A stretch of DNA of 64,000 bases from Cyanobium usitatum str. Tous (lineage in GTDB: Bacteria > Cyanobacteriota > Cyanobacteriia > PCC-6307 > Cyanobiaceae). The position numbers and the translations under genes are program-made. The stretch covers positions 868,001 to 932,000 of the forward strand of contig NZ_OY986431.1 in the NCBI RefSeq assembly GCF_963920485.1, read 5' to 3'. The notes beneath the pieces were generated by a model. It had not been told where the DNA came from. It ran no database searches and saw nothing but the letters and a program-made list of their open reading frames with translations. Positions 8,952 through 18,161 of the stretch are shown here, piece by piece. Numbering within the stretch: position 1 is the first letter of the stretch; each line of letters begins with the position of its first letter.

Positions 8952-10016
8952 ATGGCCAACAAGCGTGTTGCGGTGATCGGGGCCAGTGGCTACGGAGGCC
9001 TGCAGACCCTGCGCCTGCTCCACCAGCACCCTGCCCTGGATGTCAGCTTCTTGGGCGGCGAGCGCAGCAGCGGCAAGCGCTGGAGTGAGCTGGTGCCCTT
9101 TTTGCCCCTGGCCGGCGACCCGGTGGTGCAAACCCCAGACCCCGATGCCATCGCAGCGGCGGCCGATTTCGCGGTGCTGAGCCTGCCCAACGGACTGGCG
9201 GCCCAGCTGGTGCCGCCCCTGCTGCAGCGGGGTGTGCGGGTGGTTGATCTTTCCGCCGACTACCGCTTCAGCAGCCTCGGCCGTTGGCAGGAGGTGTATG
9301 CCAGCGAGGCCCGGGAGGTGCCCCGCAGCGATGACGACCTCTGCGCTGAGGCCGTCTATGGCCTGCCCGAATGGGAGGCGGAGGCGATTCGCACCGCCCG
9401 CTTAATAGCTGCTCCTGGCTGTTTCCCCACGGCCTCCCTGCTGGGGCTGCTGCCGTTCTTGAAGCAGGGTCTGATCGACACCACCGGCATTGTCATCGAC
9501 GCCAAAACCGGCACCTCCGGAGGTGGTCGGGCTGCCAAGGAGCACCTGCTGCTGGCGGAATGCTCCGAGGCGGTTGCTCCCTATGGGGTGGTTGGCCATC
9601 GCCACACCAGTGAGATTGAGCAGCTGGCTAGCCGGGTGGCGGGCCATGAGATCCAGCTGCAGTTCACCCCGCACCTGATGCCGATGGTGCGTGGCCTGCT
9701 GGCCACCGTCTACTGCCGTCTGCGCGACCCGGGCCTTACCGCTGAAGACTGCGCCACTCTGCTGGCGTCGGCCTACCGCCAGGCCCCCTGCGTTGAGGTG
9801 CTGCCGGTGGGCACATATCCCTCCACTAAATGGGTGCGCCAGACCAACCGGGCCCTGCTCTCGGTGCAGGTGGATCCCCGCACCGGCCAGCTGATCGTGA
9901 TGGCTGCCATCGACAACCTGGTCAAGGGCCAGGCCGGTCAGGGGGTGCAATGTCTCAACCTGATGGCCGGGCTTGAGCCCACCGCCGGCCTGCCGTTGCT
10001 GCCCTTCTATCCCTGA
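8952..10016 (+). CDS. argC: N-acetyl-gamma-glutamyl-phosphate reductase
   Basis: NADPH-dependent reduction of N-acetylglutamyl phosphate to the semialdehyde in arginine synthesis. Rossmann motif VAVIGASGYGGLQTLRLL at the N-terminus, catalytic cysteine in AAPGCFPTASLLGLLP (about residue 156), and the conserved DAKTGTSGGGR and GHRHTSEIEQ segments. 354 aa is typical. It is divergent from ribBA (43 bp gap) and its last three codons overlap the 3' end of the convergent purN. Confidence 0.96.
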   Translation: MANKRVAVIGASGYGGLQTLRLLHQHPALDVSFLGGERSSGKRWSELVPFLPLAGDPVVQTPDPDAIAAAADFAVLSLPNGLAAQLVPPLLQRGVRVVDLSADYRFSSLGRWQEVYASEAREVPRSDDDLCAEAVYGLPEWEAEAIRTARLIAAPGCFPTASLLGLLPFLKQGLIDTTGIVIDAKTGTSGGGRAAKEHLLLAECSEAVAPYGVVGHRHTSEIEQLASRVAGHEIQLQFTPHLMPMVRGLLATVYCRLRDPGLTAEDCATLLASAYRQAPCVEVLPVGTYPSTKWVRQTNRALLSVQVDPRTGQLIVMAAIDNLVKGQAGQGVQCLNLMAGLEPTAGLPLLPFYP

Positions 10017-10711
10017 GCTGCGAGGTGCTGAGCTGCGAGGTGCTGGGCGGTGAGGTGCTGGGCGGTGAGGGCTACCGCCAGGGGCAGGATGCGGTGCTCC
10101 TGGCGCTGGATGCGGGCGCTGAGGCTGGCGTGGTCGTCCGTTGCTAACACCGGCACCGCCGCCTGCACCAGGATTCGCCCTGCATCAACCTCCTCGCACA
10201 CCTGGTGGGCAGTGCAACCGGTCAGGGTGACCCCCGACGCCAGGGCCTGGCCCACCGCATCAAGGCCGCGGAAGCTGGGCAGCAGCGAGGGATGAATGTT
10301 GATCAGGCGCTCGGGGAAGGCGCCGATCAGGGTGGGCGTCACGACGCGCATCCAGCCCGCCATCACCACCACATCAACGGAGGCTGCCTGAAAAGCCGCC
10401 ACCAGGGCCTCGTCGAGGGCCTCGCGGCTGGCCACCCTGCGGTGGTCATGCACTTGGCAAGGTATGGCGAGGCGCTCGGCCCGTTGCTGGGCACCGCAGC
10501 CGGGGTTGTTGACCACCAGCAGGGCCACCTCTGCCTGGAGCCTGCCTTCAGCGCAGGCTTGCACCAGGGCTTCAAAGTTGCTGCCGGCTCCGGAAGCCAT
10601 CACCCCTAGCCGCAGGATTGGCTGGGCGCTGGCCCAATCCGCTGGCAATTCCGGTGGCAATGGCCACTGGACGCAGGTCTCTTGATCGCTAGGGTCTGAA
10701 AAAGCGGGCAT
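10007..10711 (-). CDS. purN: Phosphoribosylglycinamide formyltransferase
   Basis: Transfers a formyl group from 10-formyl-THF to GAR in purine synthesis. Motifs are LGVMASGAGSNFEALVQA, VVMAGWMRVVTP and the catalytic INIHPSLLPSFRGLDAVGQAL, followed by TGCTAHQVCEEVDAGRILVQ. The frame stays open upstream, but the ATG at 10711 (MPAFSDPSD) gives 234 aa and leaves room for the divergent gene at 10718. The C-terminus has an extra tail of four pentapeptide-like units (LTAQH/LAAQH) encoded by a 15-bp tandem repeat, beyond the normal end of the domain. Confidence 0.94.
   Translation of the reverse strand: MPAFSDPSDQETCVQWPLPPELPADWASAQPILRLGVMASGAGSNFEALVQACAEGRLQAEVALLVVNNPGCGAQQRAERLAIPCQVHDHRRVASREALDEALVAAFQAASVDVVVMAGWMRVVTPTLIGAFPERLINIHPSLLPSFRGLDAVGQALASGVTLTGCTAHQVCEEVDAGRILVQAAVPVLATDDHASLSARIQRQEHRILPLAVALTAQHLTAQHLAAQHLAAQG
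10015..10074. repeat. 15-bp tandem repeat, four units
   Basis: Four consecutive 15-bp units: two identical copies of gagctgcgaggtgct, then two of a variant beginning gggcggtgagg. The array spans the argC stop codon and encodes the LTAQH/LAAQH pentapeptides at the purN C-terminus. Because the unit is a multiple of three, copy changes would lengthen or shorten the PurN tail without a frameshift. Confidence 0.9.
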
Positions 10712-10717
10712 TGCGCC

Positions 10718-11062
10718 GTGTCCCACCTCACCATCCTGCCCACAGTGCTGCGCGATGCCGAGGGGCTCGCAGCCAGCTTGGTGGCCCTGGGCCACACCCC
10801 CATCTATGGCGGGGTGCTTAAGGGCTTTGCCGCCGAGCGCCAGCCAGTTCTTTTGCAAGTTGTTTTGCCGGGTGGTGAAAGGTTGGGCTGGCAGCGCCAC
10901 CGCGACGGCTCCCTTGCCCTGGTCGGCGACCTGCAGCGCCTCAGCCGCTCCCAGAGCCTGCAGCGCCTGCTGGGCGCCATCACCCGCCGCTACGCCGCCG
11001 AGCTGGCCCTGCGCCAGGCCGCCAGCGCCTTTCCTGGGGCCCAGGTGAGCGTGGCGTCCTGA
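10718..11062 (+). CDS. DUF1257 (Ycf35-like) protein
   Basis: 114-residue soluble protein resembling DUF1257/Ycf35, a family of unknown function in cyanobacteria and red-algal plastids. The N-terminus MSHLTILPTVLRDAEGLAAS matches the conserved 'MSH-hydrophobic-T-x-hydrophobic-R-D-hydrophobic' opening, followed by a beta-rich middle with a GWQRHRDGSLALVGD segment and a C-terminal helix. The start is GTG at 10718, seven bases from the divergent purN start, so the two genes share a very short intergenic space. The next gene begins 4 bp after its stop. Confidence 0.72.
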   Translation: MSHLTILPTVLRDAEGLAASLVALGHTPIYGGVLKGFAAERQPVLLQVVLPGGERLGWQRHRDGSLALVGDLQRLSRSQSLQRLLGAITRRYAAELALRQAASAFPGAQVSVAS

Positions 11063-11066
11063 CGCC

Positions 11067-12800
11067 GTGCCTGAGCTGCATCTCGACCTCACCGCCTGCC
11101 ACCAGCACCTGGTGCGGGTCCGCTTGCTCCACACTCCCCGCCAGCTGAGCCTGCGCCTGGCCCTGCCGGCCTGGACTCCCGGCTCCTACCTGATCCGCGA
11201 CTATGTGCGTCAGCTTGAGGGTCTGGAAATCACTCAAGCTGTACACCAGCTGGAGGCGCGCCGCACCAGCCCGAGCAGTTGGCAGCTAGAGCTGCCCAGC
11301 CTCGATCAAGTTGAAATCAGCTACGCGGTGCTGGCCGCCGAGCTCACGGTGCGCACCTGTCATCTCGACGGCGACCACGGCTTTCTTGCTTTGGCAGCCG
11401 TGGTTCTGGAGCTGGAGGGGGAGCGTTGGTCGCCCCACCGGCTGCAGCTCAGTCTTCCGCCCAGCTGGGAGGCCTTCGTGCCCCTGCCAGAGCTGCAGGG
11501 CTCGCCGCAGGGCTGGCTTGCCGCCGATTTCGACCAACTAATCGATTCGCCGGTGGAGGTCGGTCCCCATCGCCCCCATCACTTCAGCGTCGCCGGTGTG
11601 CCCCACCGCTGGGTGAGTTGGGGCCGCGATCTGCAAGGCGCTGATCTGCTCGACAGTGATCCCCAGCTGCTCAGCGATCTCGAAAAGGTTTGCCTGGCCT
11701 GCTGCCGGTTGATGGGCGTGGAGCGACCCGCGGCCGACCACTACCTGTTTGTGCTGCACCTCACTGAAAGCGGTTATGGCGGCCTGGAGCACGACTGCAG
11801 CACGGTGTTGCAGTTTGGCCGCCGGGTCCTGGCCAAGCCTGATGGGCGCCGCAAGTTGCTGCAGCTAGCCGCCCATGAATACCTGCACCAGTGGAACGTG
11901 CGCCGGCTGCGGCCCGCCGAATTAAGCCCCTATCGCTACGACCAGGCGGTGGTGGTGCCCACCCTCTGGTTTGCCGAGGGAATCACCAGCTATGTGGATC
12001 AGCTGTTGCCCCACTGCGCCGGCTGCAGCAGCGAGGCGGAGCTGCTCGAGGATCTGGGCGCGGATCTGAGCCGCTATCTGCTCAGTGCTGGGCGGCGCTT
12101 GCAGAGCCTGCGCGCCAGCAGTGAGGAGGCCTGGGTAAAGCTCTACCGCCCCGATGCCTACTCCCCCAACAGCCAGGTCAGCTACTACCTCAAGGGTGCG
12201 GTGCTGGCCCTGGTGCTGGACCTGCACCTACGCCGTGCCGGCAGCGGCCTGCCCGTGGTGCTGCGGCAGCTTTGGGCCAGCCATGGCGCCGTGGGGCGGG
12301 GTTACCAGGAGGCAGACCTGATTGCTGCCTTTGCCAGCCAGGCGCCTGATCTAGCTGAGCTTTTGCCCCGCTGGCTCAGCTCCTGTGAGGATCCGCCCCT
12401 ATTTGGCTATCTGGCCGATGTGGGCCTGCGGCTTGAACCCCGGCTGGCCTCCAGCCAGGAGCTGGGCTGCCGCTTGGAGCCAGGCAGCGGTGGCTTGGTG
12501 CTGCAGCGGTTGGGCCGCGATGGACCGGCCCAACGGGCGGGGCTGGTAGTGGGCGATGAATGGATTGCCCTCGATGGCCTGCGCCTGCGCAGCATTGACG
12601 ATTTGATGGTGCAGCTGCAGCCGGAGGCTCCCCTGATTCCGCACCAGCTGCTGTTCTGCCGGGACGGTTTGGTGCGCAGCACCGTGCTGCTGCCAACGGC
12701 ACCAGCAGTGGAGAGCTGGCAGCTTCAGCTCGATCCCGCCACTACTGATCCCGGCTGTGCTGAGCGCCGCCGCCGCTGGCTGGGCCTTGAGGCGGCATGA
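11067..12800 (+). CDS. M61-family metallopeptidase with PDZ domain
   Basis: Putative zinc aminopeptidase of family M61 (glycyl aminopeptidase-like). The N-terminal beta-sandwich (residues 1-150) is followed by a thermolysin-like catalytic domain with the zinc motif HEYLH (about residue 270) and the downstream glutamate in LWFAEGITSYVD. A PDZ domain (about 455-520, with GLVVGDEWIALDGLRLRS) closes the protein. 577 aa fits the family. No signal peptide is seen, so a cytoplasmic enzyme is likely. It starts with GTG; its TGA overlaps the ATG of the amidase gene (ATGA), indicating coupling. Confidence 0.9.
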   Translation: MPELHLDLTACHQHLVRVRLLHTPRQLSLRLALPAWTPGSYLIRDYVRQLEGLEITQAVHQLEARRTSPSSWQLELPSLDQVEISYAVLAAELTVRTCHLDGDHGFLALAAVVLELEGERWSPHRLQLSLPPSWEAFVPLPELQGSPQGWLAADFDQLIDSPVEVGPHRPHHFSVAGVPHRWVSWGRDLQGADLLDSDPQLLSDLEKVCLACCRLMGVERPAADHYLFVLHLTESGYGGLEHDCSTVLQFGRRVLAKPDGRRKLLQLAAHEYLHQWNVRRLRPAELSPYRYDQAVVVPTLWFAEGITSYVDQLLPHCAGCSSEAELLEDLGADLSRYLLSAGRRLQSLRASSEEAWVKLYRPDAYSPNSQVSYYLKGAVLALVLDLHLRRAGSGLPVVLRQLWASHGAVGRGYQEADLIAAFASQAPDLAELLPRWLSSCEDPPLFGYLADVGLRLEPRLASSQELGCRLEPGSGGLVLQRLGRDGPAQRAGLVVGDEWIALDGLRLRSIDDLMVQLQPEAPLIPHQLLFCRDGLVRSTVLLPTAPAVESWQLQLDPATTDPGCAERRRRWLGLEAA

Positions 12801-13675
12801 ATTCCAACCCCCGGCCTCTCTGGCTTGCCCTAGGCGCCGGCGCCATGCTCGCCCTGGGCGGGCTTGGCTGGCTGGCTCGCGACCTCTCAGCCCAACCGAG
12901 TGGCGGCCAGAAGCGCCCCAGCCTGCTCGAGCTGCTCCAAGAGGTGCGCCAGGCTCCTGCAGCGCCTGAGCCGGGCCGTCGGGCGGCACCGGGGCCTCCG
13001 GCCCATCGGCCCTGGCAATCCCCCCTGCGGGCGAGTTGCGCTCCCGGCGATCCAGCCCAGCGTTTAAGGCTGCAGCAATTGGCAGAAAGGGTCCAAACCT
13101 CCCCGGCTCGGGTGCAGATTCACCCCACCAACTTTGGCGAGCGTTTCAATCGTGATGCCTACGGCAATCCGGTGGATCCCACACCCCAGCTGGTGGTCCT
13201 GCACGAAACGGTTTATGGCATTGGTTCAGCCATCAACACCTTCGTGACGCCCCATCCCCGCGATGAAGATCAGGTGAGTTACCACACCTTGATTGGTGGC
13301 GATGGCTCGGTGGTGCAGGTGCTCGATCCTTCCAAACGGGCCTTCGGGGCTGGTAATTCGGCCTTCAAGGGCCGCTGGGATGTAACGAACGCCAAGGTGG
13401 GAGGTTCGATCAACAACTTCGCCCTGCACATCAGCTTGGAAACGCCCCTCGATGGCGAGGACGACGGACCAGCCCATAGCGGTTACACCTCAGCCCAATA
13501 CGACGCCCTGGCGGCCCTGCTAGCTGGCTGGATGCAGAGGTTCCCCATCCCCCCGTCAAACATCACCACCCATCGGGCCGTGGACCTGGGCGGGGAGCGA
13601 GCTGATCCCCGCAGCTTCCGTTGGTCTGAGATGCAAACCCGGCTGCAAAACCTCGGCCTGCTTTGCAAGAATTGA
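12797..13675 (+). CDS. N-acetylmuramoyl-L-alanine amidase (PGRP/Amidase_2), exported
   Basis: Cleaves the bond between N-acetylmuramate and L-Ala of peptidoglycan. An N-terminal hydrophobic signal or anchor (residues 8-28) precedes a Pro/Arg-rich linker and the Amidase_2 domain (about 120-285). Candidate zinc ligands are the His in VLHETV, the His in ITTHRAVD and the acidic residue in RADPRSFRW; YHTLIGGDGSVVQVLD is the core strand segment. 292 aa. It overlaps the M61 peptidase gene by 4 bp. A periplasmic role in wall remodelling or recycling fits the murQ gene nearby. Confidence 0.88.
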   Translation: MNSNPRPLWLALGAGAMLALGGLGWLARDLSAQPSGGQKRPSLLELLQEVRQAPAAPEPGRRAAPGPPAHRPWQSPLRASCAPGDPAQRLRLQQLAERVQTSPARVQIHPTNFGERFNRDAYGNPVDPTPQLVVLHETVYGIGSAINTFVTPHPRDEDQVSYHTLIGGDGSVVQVLDPSKRAFGAGNSAFKGRWDVTNAKVGGSINNFALHISLETPLDGEDDGPAHSGYTSAQYDALAALLAGWMQRFPIPPSNITTHRAVDLGGERADPRSFRWSEMQTRLQNLGLLCKN

Positions 13676-13693
13676 TTAAATCAGTGAACCTGA

Positions 13694-14539
13694 TTAAATC
13701 AGCGGTGCTGGAGCCTGTTTGCGGGTGGCATAAAGCAGAGCATGGAGTTCGGGATCCTGCATGGTGCGCAGGATGCGGCGGGGGTAGTCGAGCTTGCCGT
13801 TGTGCAGGTAGGCCAGGGTGGCTAGGGCCTTGGCATCCCGAGGGTTGCCGCTGGCCTGCAGGGGGCGCTGGGGCAGCTCGAGGGCGCGGCTGAGGCGGGC
13901 GAATTTGCCCACCAGCAGCATCACGTTGCGTTCCGGATCGAGCAGCTGGTTGCGGGCCTCGGTGATTTCGGCTTCGGAGGCATTGGCCGGCAGAAGGCCC
14001 TGGTGAACCATTTCGCCCAGGCTTAGCTGGGCCGGGCCATGGGTCCTGAATAAGCCTGAATGGGCCGCTAGGGGCAGATCTTCGCCCGGTTTGGCGTGCC
14101 GCATTTCGTCAAACAACACTGCCGTCACCAACAGGGGATTGATCCTCTGGCGCCGGGATTCAGCCAGGATTAGGGGACGAAGCTCGACTAGGCGCCCCAA
14201 GGTGTGGCTGCGTAGCGGCTCAAATTGGTCGAGACCACTGGTGAATAACTGGGCCAGACGGGGCTGGGGGCCGTGGACACCAAAGCGGCGCTGCAGCTCC
14301 TTCAGTTCATCTGGTGAAAATTGCAGCGGATCAGCAGGTTGCCCCGAGCCGGCAGCGGAGCTGATGCTGCCGCTGAGCCCGGGATCAATTAGCAGCAGGG
14401 GCGTTTTTGGACCTTTAGACAGGGGGAAGCTTGCAACAGCAAGCAGGACTGCTGTGAGGCCGGTGAGACGCCGAACCCCTACCAGCCGCTTGCCTAGGGC
14501 AAGCCAGCGCCGATAGCTGGTGGGGTTAAGCACAAACAA
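13694..14539 (-). CDS. Exported DUF1402-like / lysozyme-fold protein
   Basis: 281-residue protein with an N-terminal hydrophobic segment (about residues 22-42) preceded by Arg/Lys, consistent with a signal peptide or anchor. The central segment NPLLVTAVLFDEMRHAKPGE followed by GPAQLSLGEMVHQG resembles DUF1402-type lytic-transglycosylase-like proteins, where a Glu follows LL-x-A and a G-x-x-Q-L motif comes later. Catalytic activity is not established. The start is a TTG at 14539 or GTG at 14533; both lie within a perfect 24-bp palindrome. It is convergent with the amidase gene, which may hint at a cell-wall role. Confidence 0.6.
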   Translation of the reverse strand: MFVLNPTSYRRWLALGKRLVGVRRLTGLTAVLLAVASFPLSKGPKTPLLLIDPGLSGSISSAAGSGQPADPLQFSPDELKELQRRFGVHGPQPRLAQLFTSGLDQFEPLRSHTLGRLVELRPLILAESRRQRINPLLVTAVLFDEMRHAKPGEDLPLAAHSGLFRTHGPAQLSLGEMVHQGLLPANASEAEITEARNQLLDPERNVMLLVGKFARLSRALELPQRPLQASGNPRDAKALATLAYLHNGKLDYPRRILRTMQDPELHALLYATRKQAPAPLI

Positions 14540-14556
14540 TCATTGATGATTGTTTG
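14533..14556. repeat. Perfect 24-bp palindrome at a gene start
   Basis: Each arm is 11 bp, CAAACAATCAT and ATGATTGTTTG, separated by TG. The AT-rich palindrome covers the start codon region of the DUF1402-like gene and lies about 130 bp upstream of pgi. It could be an operator bound by a dimeric regulator or a hairpin that sequesters the start codon. Confidence 0.75.
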
Positions 14557-14682
14557 ATCTTAAGGAATTTTCCTGGGTTATTCCCCTGACTACGGAACGG
14601 TCTTCCGTCCGGCCCTTGTATTGGTGCTGGGGCGGGGTCAGATCTAAGTTCTGGCGACGAGAGCGGCTTGAGCCGCAAGCCC

Positions 14683-16278
14683 ATGCTTGCCAATTTTGAT
14701 GGCTCCAACGCCCAGATCCAATGGCAACGCTTCTGCGACTTGCTTTGGTATGAAAGCGATCTTGGTATCTGGCTCGATGTGAGTCGCATGGCGATCGGCC
14801 AGGCCGATCTCGATGCCTTGGCTCCCCGATTCGACCTGGCCTTTGCGGCGATGGCCGCCCTGGAGGGTGGTGTGATCGCCAATCCGGATGAACAGCGCCA
14901 GGTTGGCCACTACTGGCTGCGCACCCCAGAGCTGGCACCAGACGCCGCCACCACCGCGCACATCAACGCCGAGGTGGAGCGGATTGAAACCTTTGGCCGC
15001 GAGGTGCTCGACGGCAGCCTCTGTGCTCCCAATGGCCAGCCTTTCACCGACGTGCTTTGGATCGGTATTGGCGGTTCTGGCCTCGGCCCGCTGCTGATGG
15101 TGCGCGCCCTGCAGGAAGAGGGTCAGGGTCTCCCCTTCCACTTCTTCGACAACGTTGACCCCTCCGGCATGAGCCGCACCTTGGCGGCCCTGGACGGCCG
15201 CCTTGCCACCACTTTGGTGGTGGTGGTGAGCAAGTCGGGCGGCACCCCTGAGCCCCACATCGGCATGGAGCAAGCCCAGGCCCGGCTCGAGGCCCGGGGC
15301 GGGCAGTGGGCCGGTCAGGCTGTGGCAGTCACCATGCTCGACAGCAAGCTCGACCAGGTGGCTGTGGCCGGTCAGTGGTTGCGCCGCTTTGACATGTTCG
15401 ATTGGGTGGGCGGTCGTACCAGCATCACCAGTGCCGTTGGCCTGCTGCCGGCTGCCCTGGTGGGTGCCGATCTGCGCGGCTTTCTCGCCGGCGCCGCCCG
15501 AATGGACGCCCTGACCCGGGTGTCAGATCTACTCCGTAACCCGGCTGCCCTGATGGCTGCAGCGTGGTTTGTGGCCGGCCATGGCCAGGGCAAGCGCGAC
15601 ATGGTTGTGCTCCCCTATCGCGATCGGCTGGAGGTGTTCAGCCGTTATCTCCAACAGTTGGTGATGGAGAGCCTCGGTAAGAAGCACGACCGCGGCGGTG
15701 AGGTGGTGCACCAGGGCATTGCCGTTTACGGCAACAAGGGCTCGACCGACCAGCACGCCTACGTGCAGCAACTGCGCGATGGCATCGACAATTTCTTTGT
15801 GACCTTCATCGAGGCCTTGGAAGAGCCCAGCGATATCCCCCCCATCGGTGATGAGATCCCTGGCGACTTCCTCGATGGCTTCCTGCAGGGCACCCGTTCG
15901 GCCCTGATGGAAGGGGGCCGCCAGAGCCTCTCGATCACCCTGCGCCGCTTTGATGCCACAGCCCTCGGTGCCTTGATCGCCCTGTTTGAGCGCGCCGTCG
16001 GTCTCTACGCCGAACTGGTAAACGTCAACGCCTACGACCAGCCGGGGGTGGAGGCCGGCAAAAAGGCAGCAGCCCTGATCCTGGCCCTGCAGGAGCGGCT
16101 CGAAGCCCTGCTCAGCGATGGCCAGGAGCGCAGTTTGCAGGAGTTGCAGCTGGCCTTGGGTACGGACAGCCCAGAGAGCCTGTTCTGGATCCTGCGCCAC
16201 CTTTGCGCCAATCCCCGCGGCTATCAGGTGACTGGTGACTGGGGTTCTCCGGCGGCGATGAAGTTCGCCAAGGTCTGA
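14683..16278 (+). CDS. pgi: Glucose-6-phosphate isomerase
   Basis: Interconverts glucose 6-phosphate and fructose 6-phosphate. PGI signatures visible: WIGIGGSGLGPLLMVRAL, VVVSKSGGTPEPHIGM, the active-site region HQGIAVYGNKGSTDQHAYVQ and the Lys/Glu-rich C-terminal helix. 531 aa from the ATG at 14683 (MLANFDGSNAQIQWQRF), which matches cyanobacterial PGIs; an in-frame TTG at 14668 would add five residues. recQ starts 15 bp downstream on the same strand. Confidence 0.95.
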   Translation: MLANFDGSNAQIQWQRFCDLLWYESDLGIWLDVSRMAIGQADLDALAPRFDLAFAAMAALEGGVIANPDEQRQVGHYWLRTPELAPDAATTAHINAEVERIETFGREVLDGSLCAPNGQPFTDVLWIGIGGSGLGPLLMVRALQEEGQGLPFHFFDNVDPSGMSRTLAALDGRLATTLVVVVSKSGGTPEPHIGMEQAQARLEARGGQWAGQAVAVTMLDSKLDQVAVAGQWLRRFDMFDWVGGRTSITSAVGLLPAALVGADLRGFLAGAARMDALTRVSDLLRNPAALMAAAWFVAGHGQGKRDMVVLPYRDRLEVFSRYLQQLVMESLGKKHDRGGEVVHQGIAVYGNKGSTDQHAYVQQLRDGIDNFFVTFIEALEEPSDIPPIGDEIPGDFLDGFLQGTRSALMEGGRQSLSITLRRFDATALGALIALFERAVGLYAELVNVNAYDQPGVEAGKKAAALILALQERLEALLSDGQERSLQELQLALGTDSPESLFWILRHLCANPRGYQVTGDWGSPAAMKFAKV

Positions 16279-16292
16279 TCAGGGAAATTCCC

Positions 16293-18158
16293 ATGCCAGA
16301 GCCCGTTGCGACGAGCCCGGCCTCTCCCGGGCAGGTGCTGCGCGAGGTTTTTGGCTATGGCGCTTTTCGCGGGCCCCAGCAGGAGATTGTTGAGCATGTG
16401 GTGGCTGGTGGCTCGGCCCTGGTGCTGATGCCCACCGGTGGGGGCAAATCGCTTTGCTACCAGATCCCGGCCCTTTGCCGAGCCGGAACGGCGGTGGTGA
16501 TTTCGCCCCTGATCGCCCTGATGCAAGACCAGGTTGAGGGGCTGCTTCAGGCGGGGGTGCGGGCTGCGGCGCTGCACTCGGGCTGTAGCGCTGAGGAAAC
16601 CGCCAACACCTGGCGCTTGCTGCGGGCGGGCCAACTGGACTTGGTCTACCTATCTCCCGAGCGCTTGCTGGCGGGGGACACCCTCGAGCGGCTGGCTGCC
16701 CTACCCCTGGCCCTGTTTGCCATTGATGAGGCCCACTGCGTTTCCCAGTGGGGGCATGACTTCCGCCCGGAATACCTGCAGCTTTCGGTGCTGGCCCAGC
16801 GATTTCCCGCCGTGCCTCGGCTGGCACTCACCGCAACGGCCGATCCCCGCACCCGAGACGAGATCCGCGCCCGGCTGCAGCTGGAGCAGGGGCGGGTGTT
16901 TCTGGCCAGCTTTGATCGCCCCAACATCCGCTATTTGCTGCGCGATAAGGACGACGTCCGCCGCCAATTGCTTGAGCTGCTCGCCGATCACCGCGGCGCT
17001 TCAGGAATCGTGTATGCCCGCTCCCGCAACCGGGTGGATGGCTTCTGCCGCGATCTGCAGGCGGCGGGATATGACGCCGTTGCCTATCACGCCGGATTGG
17101 ATGGGGCGGTGCGCAGCGCCGCGCTGGAGCGCTTCCGGCGCGAAAGCGGTGTGGTGGTGGTTGCCACGATCGCTTTTGGCATGGGCATCGACAAGCCGGA
17201 TGTGCGCTTTGTGGCCCACGTGGACCTGCCCAAAAGCCTGGAGGCCTACTACCAGGAAACCGGCCGCGCCGGTCGGGATGGCCTGCCGGCCCTGGCCTGG
17301 ATGGTGCATGGCGGCGGCGATGTGCCCCAGCTGCGCCGCTTCATCGACGACTCCGACGCGGAGCAGCATCAAAAACGGGTTGAGCACGGCAAGCTCGATG
17401 CCCTGATTGGTTTCACCGAGGCGAGCGGCTGCCGCCGTCAGGTGTTGCTCAGCCACTTCGGCGAGGCCCTGCCCGAACCCTGTGGCAATTGCGATCTCTG
17501 CCTTGAGCCAGATACGGCCGTCGATGCCACCGAGTCGGTGCGCAAGGCCCTATCAGCTGTGTACCGCACGGGCAGCCGCTTTGGTGCCGCCCATTTGGTG
17601 GATGTGCTGCTGGGGGCAGATACGGCCCGAATTCGCGAGCTCGGCCACCAGCAGCTGGGTGTGTATGGCATTGGCAAGGAGCTTGATCGCGGCCAGTGGC
17701 GCAGCCTGTTTCGCCAGCTGGTGGCCCAGGGGTTGCTGCAGGCCGACTCCGAGCGCTACGGGGCTCTGGGATTCGGCGAGGACGGGCGGCTCAAGCCTTT
17801 GCTGCGGGGTGAGACCCAGCTGCTGCTGCGGCTGCCACCAGCGAAGCGAGAGCGCCGCCGCCAGCCTGGGGTGAGCCCGGCTCCTGCTGCGGCAGAGCTG
17901 AAGCCTGATGAGGCGCCCGTGTTGCAGGCGCTGAAGGATTGGCGCCGCGAGCAAGCGCGGCAGCAGGGAGTGCCGCCCTACGTGGTGTTTCACGACCGCA
18001 CCCTGGTGGAGGTGGTGGCCCGCCGGCCCCGCTCCCTGGAGCAGCTGGCCGGGATCGGCGGTGTGGGCCAGGCCAAGCTCGATCGCTATGGCGCGGCGCT
18101 ACTAGCCAGCTTGGATACTGCGCTTTTGCATCAAGAGACACAAACGCCAGCTTCATGA
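16293..18158 (+). CDS. recQ: ATP-dependent DNA helicase RecQ
   Basis: 3'-5' superfamily-2 DNA helicase in recombinational repair. Walker A PTGGGKSLCYQIPAL (about residues 49-63), DEAH box in AIDEAHCVSQWGHDFRPEY (about 143-161), helicase motif VI ETGRAGRDG. The RQC zinc cysteines are in CRRQVLLSHFGE and CGNCDLC, then a winged-helix region. An HRDC domain (about 535-612) includes the typical VFHDRTLVEVVARRP and GIGGVGQAKLDRYG. 621 aa is a full-length bacterial RecQ. Confidence 0.96.
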   Translation: MPEPVATSPASPGQVLREVFGYGAFRGPQQEIVEHVVAGGSALVLMPTGGGKSLCYQIPALCRAGTAVVISPLIALMQDQVEGLLQAGVRAAALHSGCSAEETANTWRLLRAGQLDLVYLSPERLLAGDTLERLAALPLALFAIDEAHCVSQWGHDFRPEYLQLSVLAQRFPAVPRLALTATADPRTRDEIRARLQLEQGRVFLASFDRPNIRYLLRDKDDVRRQLLELLADHRGASGIVYARSRNRVDGFCRDLQAAGYDAVAYHAGLDGAVRSAALERFRRESGVVVVATIAFGMGIDKPDVRFVAHVDLPKSLEAYYQETGRAGRDGLPALAWMVHGGGDVPQLRRFIDDSDAEQHQKRVEHGKLDALIGFTEASGCRRQVLLSHFGEALPEPCGNCDLCLEPDTAVDATESVRKALSAVYRTGSRFGAAHLVDVLLGADTARIRELGHQQLGVYGIGKELDRGQWRSLFRQLVAQGLLQADSERYGALGFGEDGRLKPLLRGETQLLLRLPPAKRERRRQPGVSPAPAAAELKPDEAPVLQALKDWRREQARQQGVPPYVVFHDRTLVEVVARRPRSLEQLAGIGGVGQAKLDRYGAALLASLDTALLHQETQTPAS

Positions 18159-18161
18159 GGC

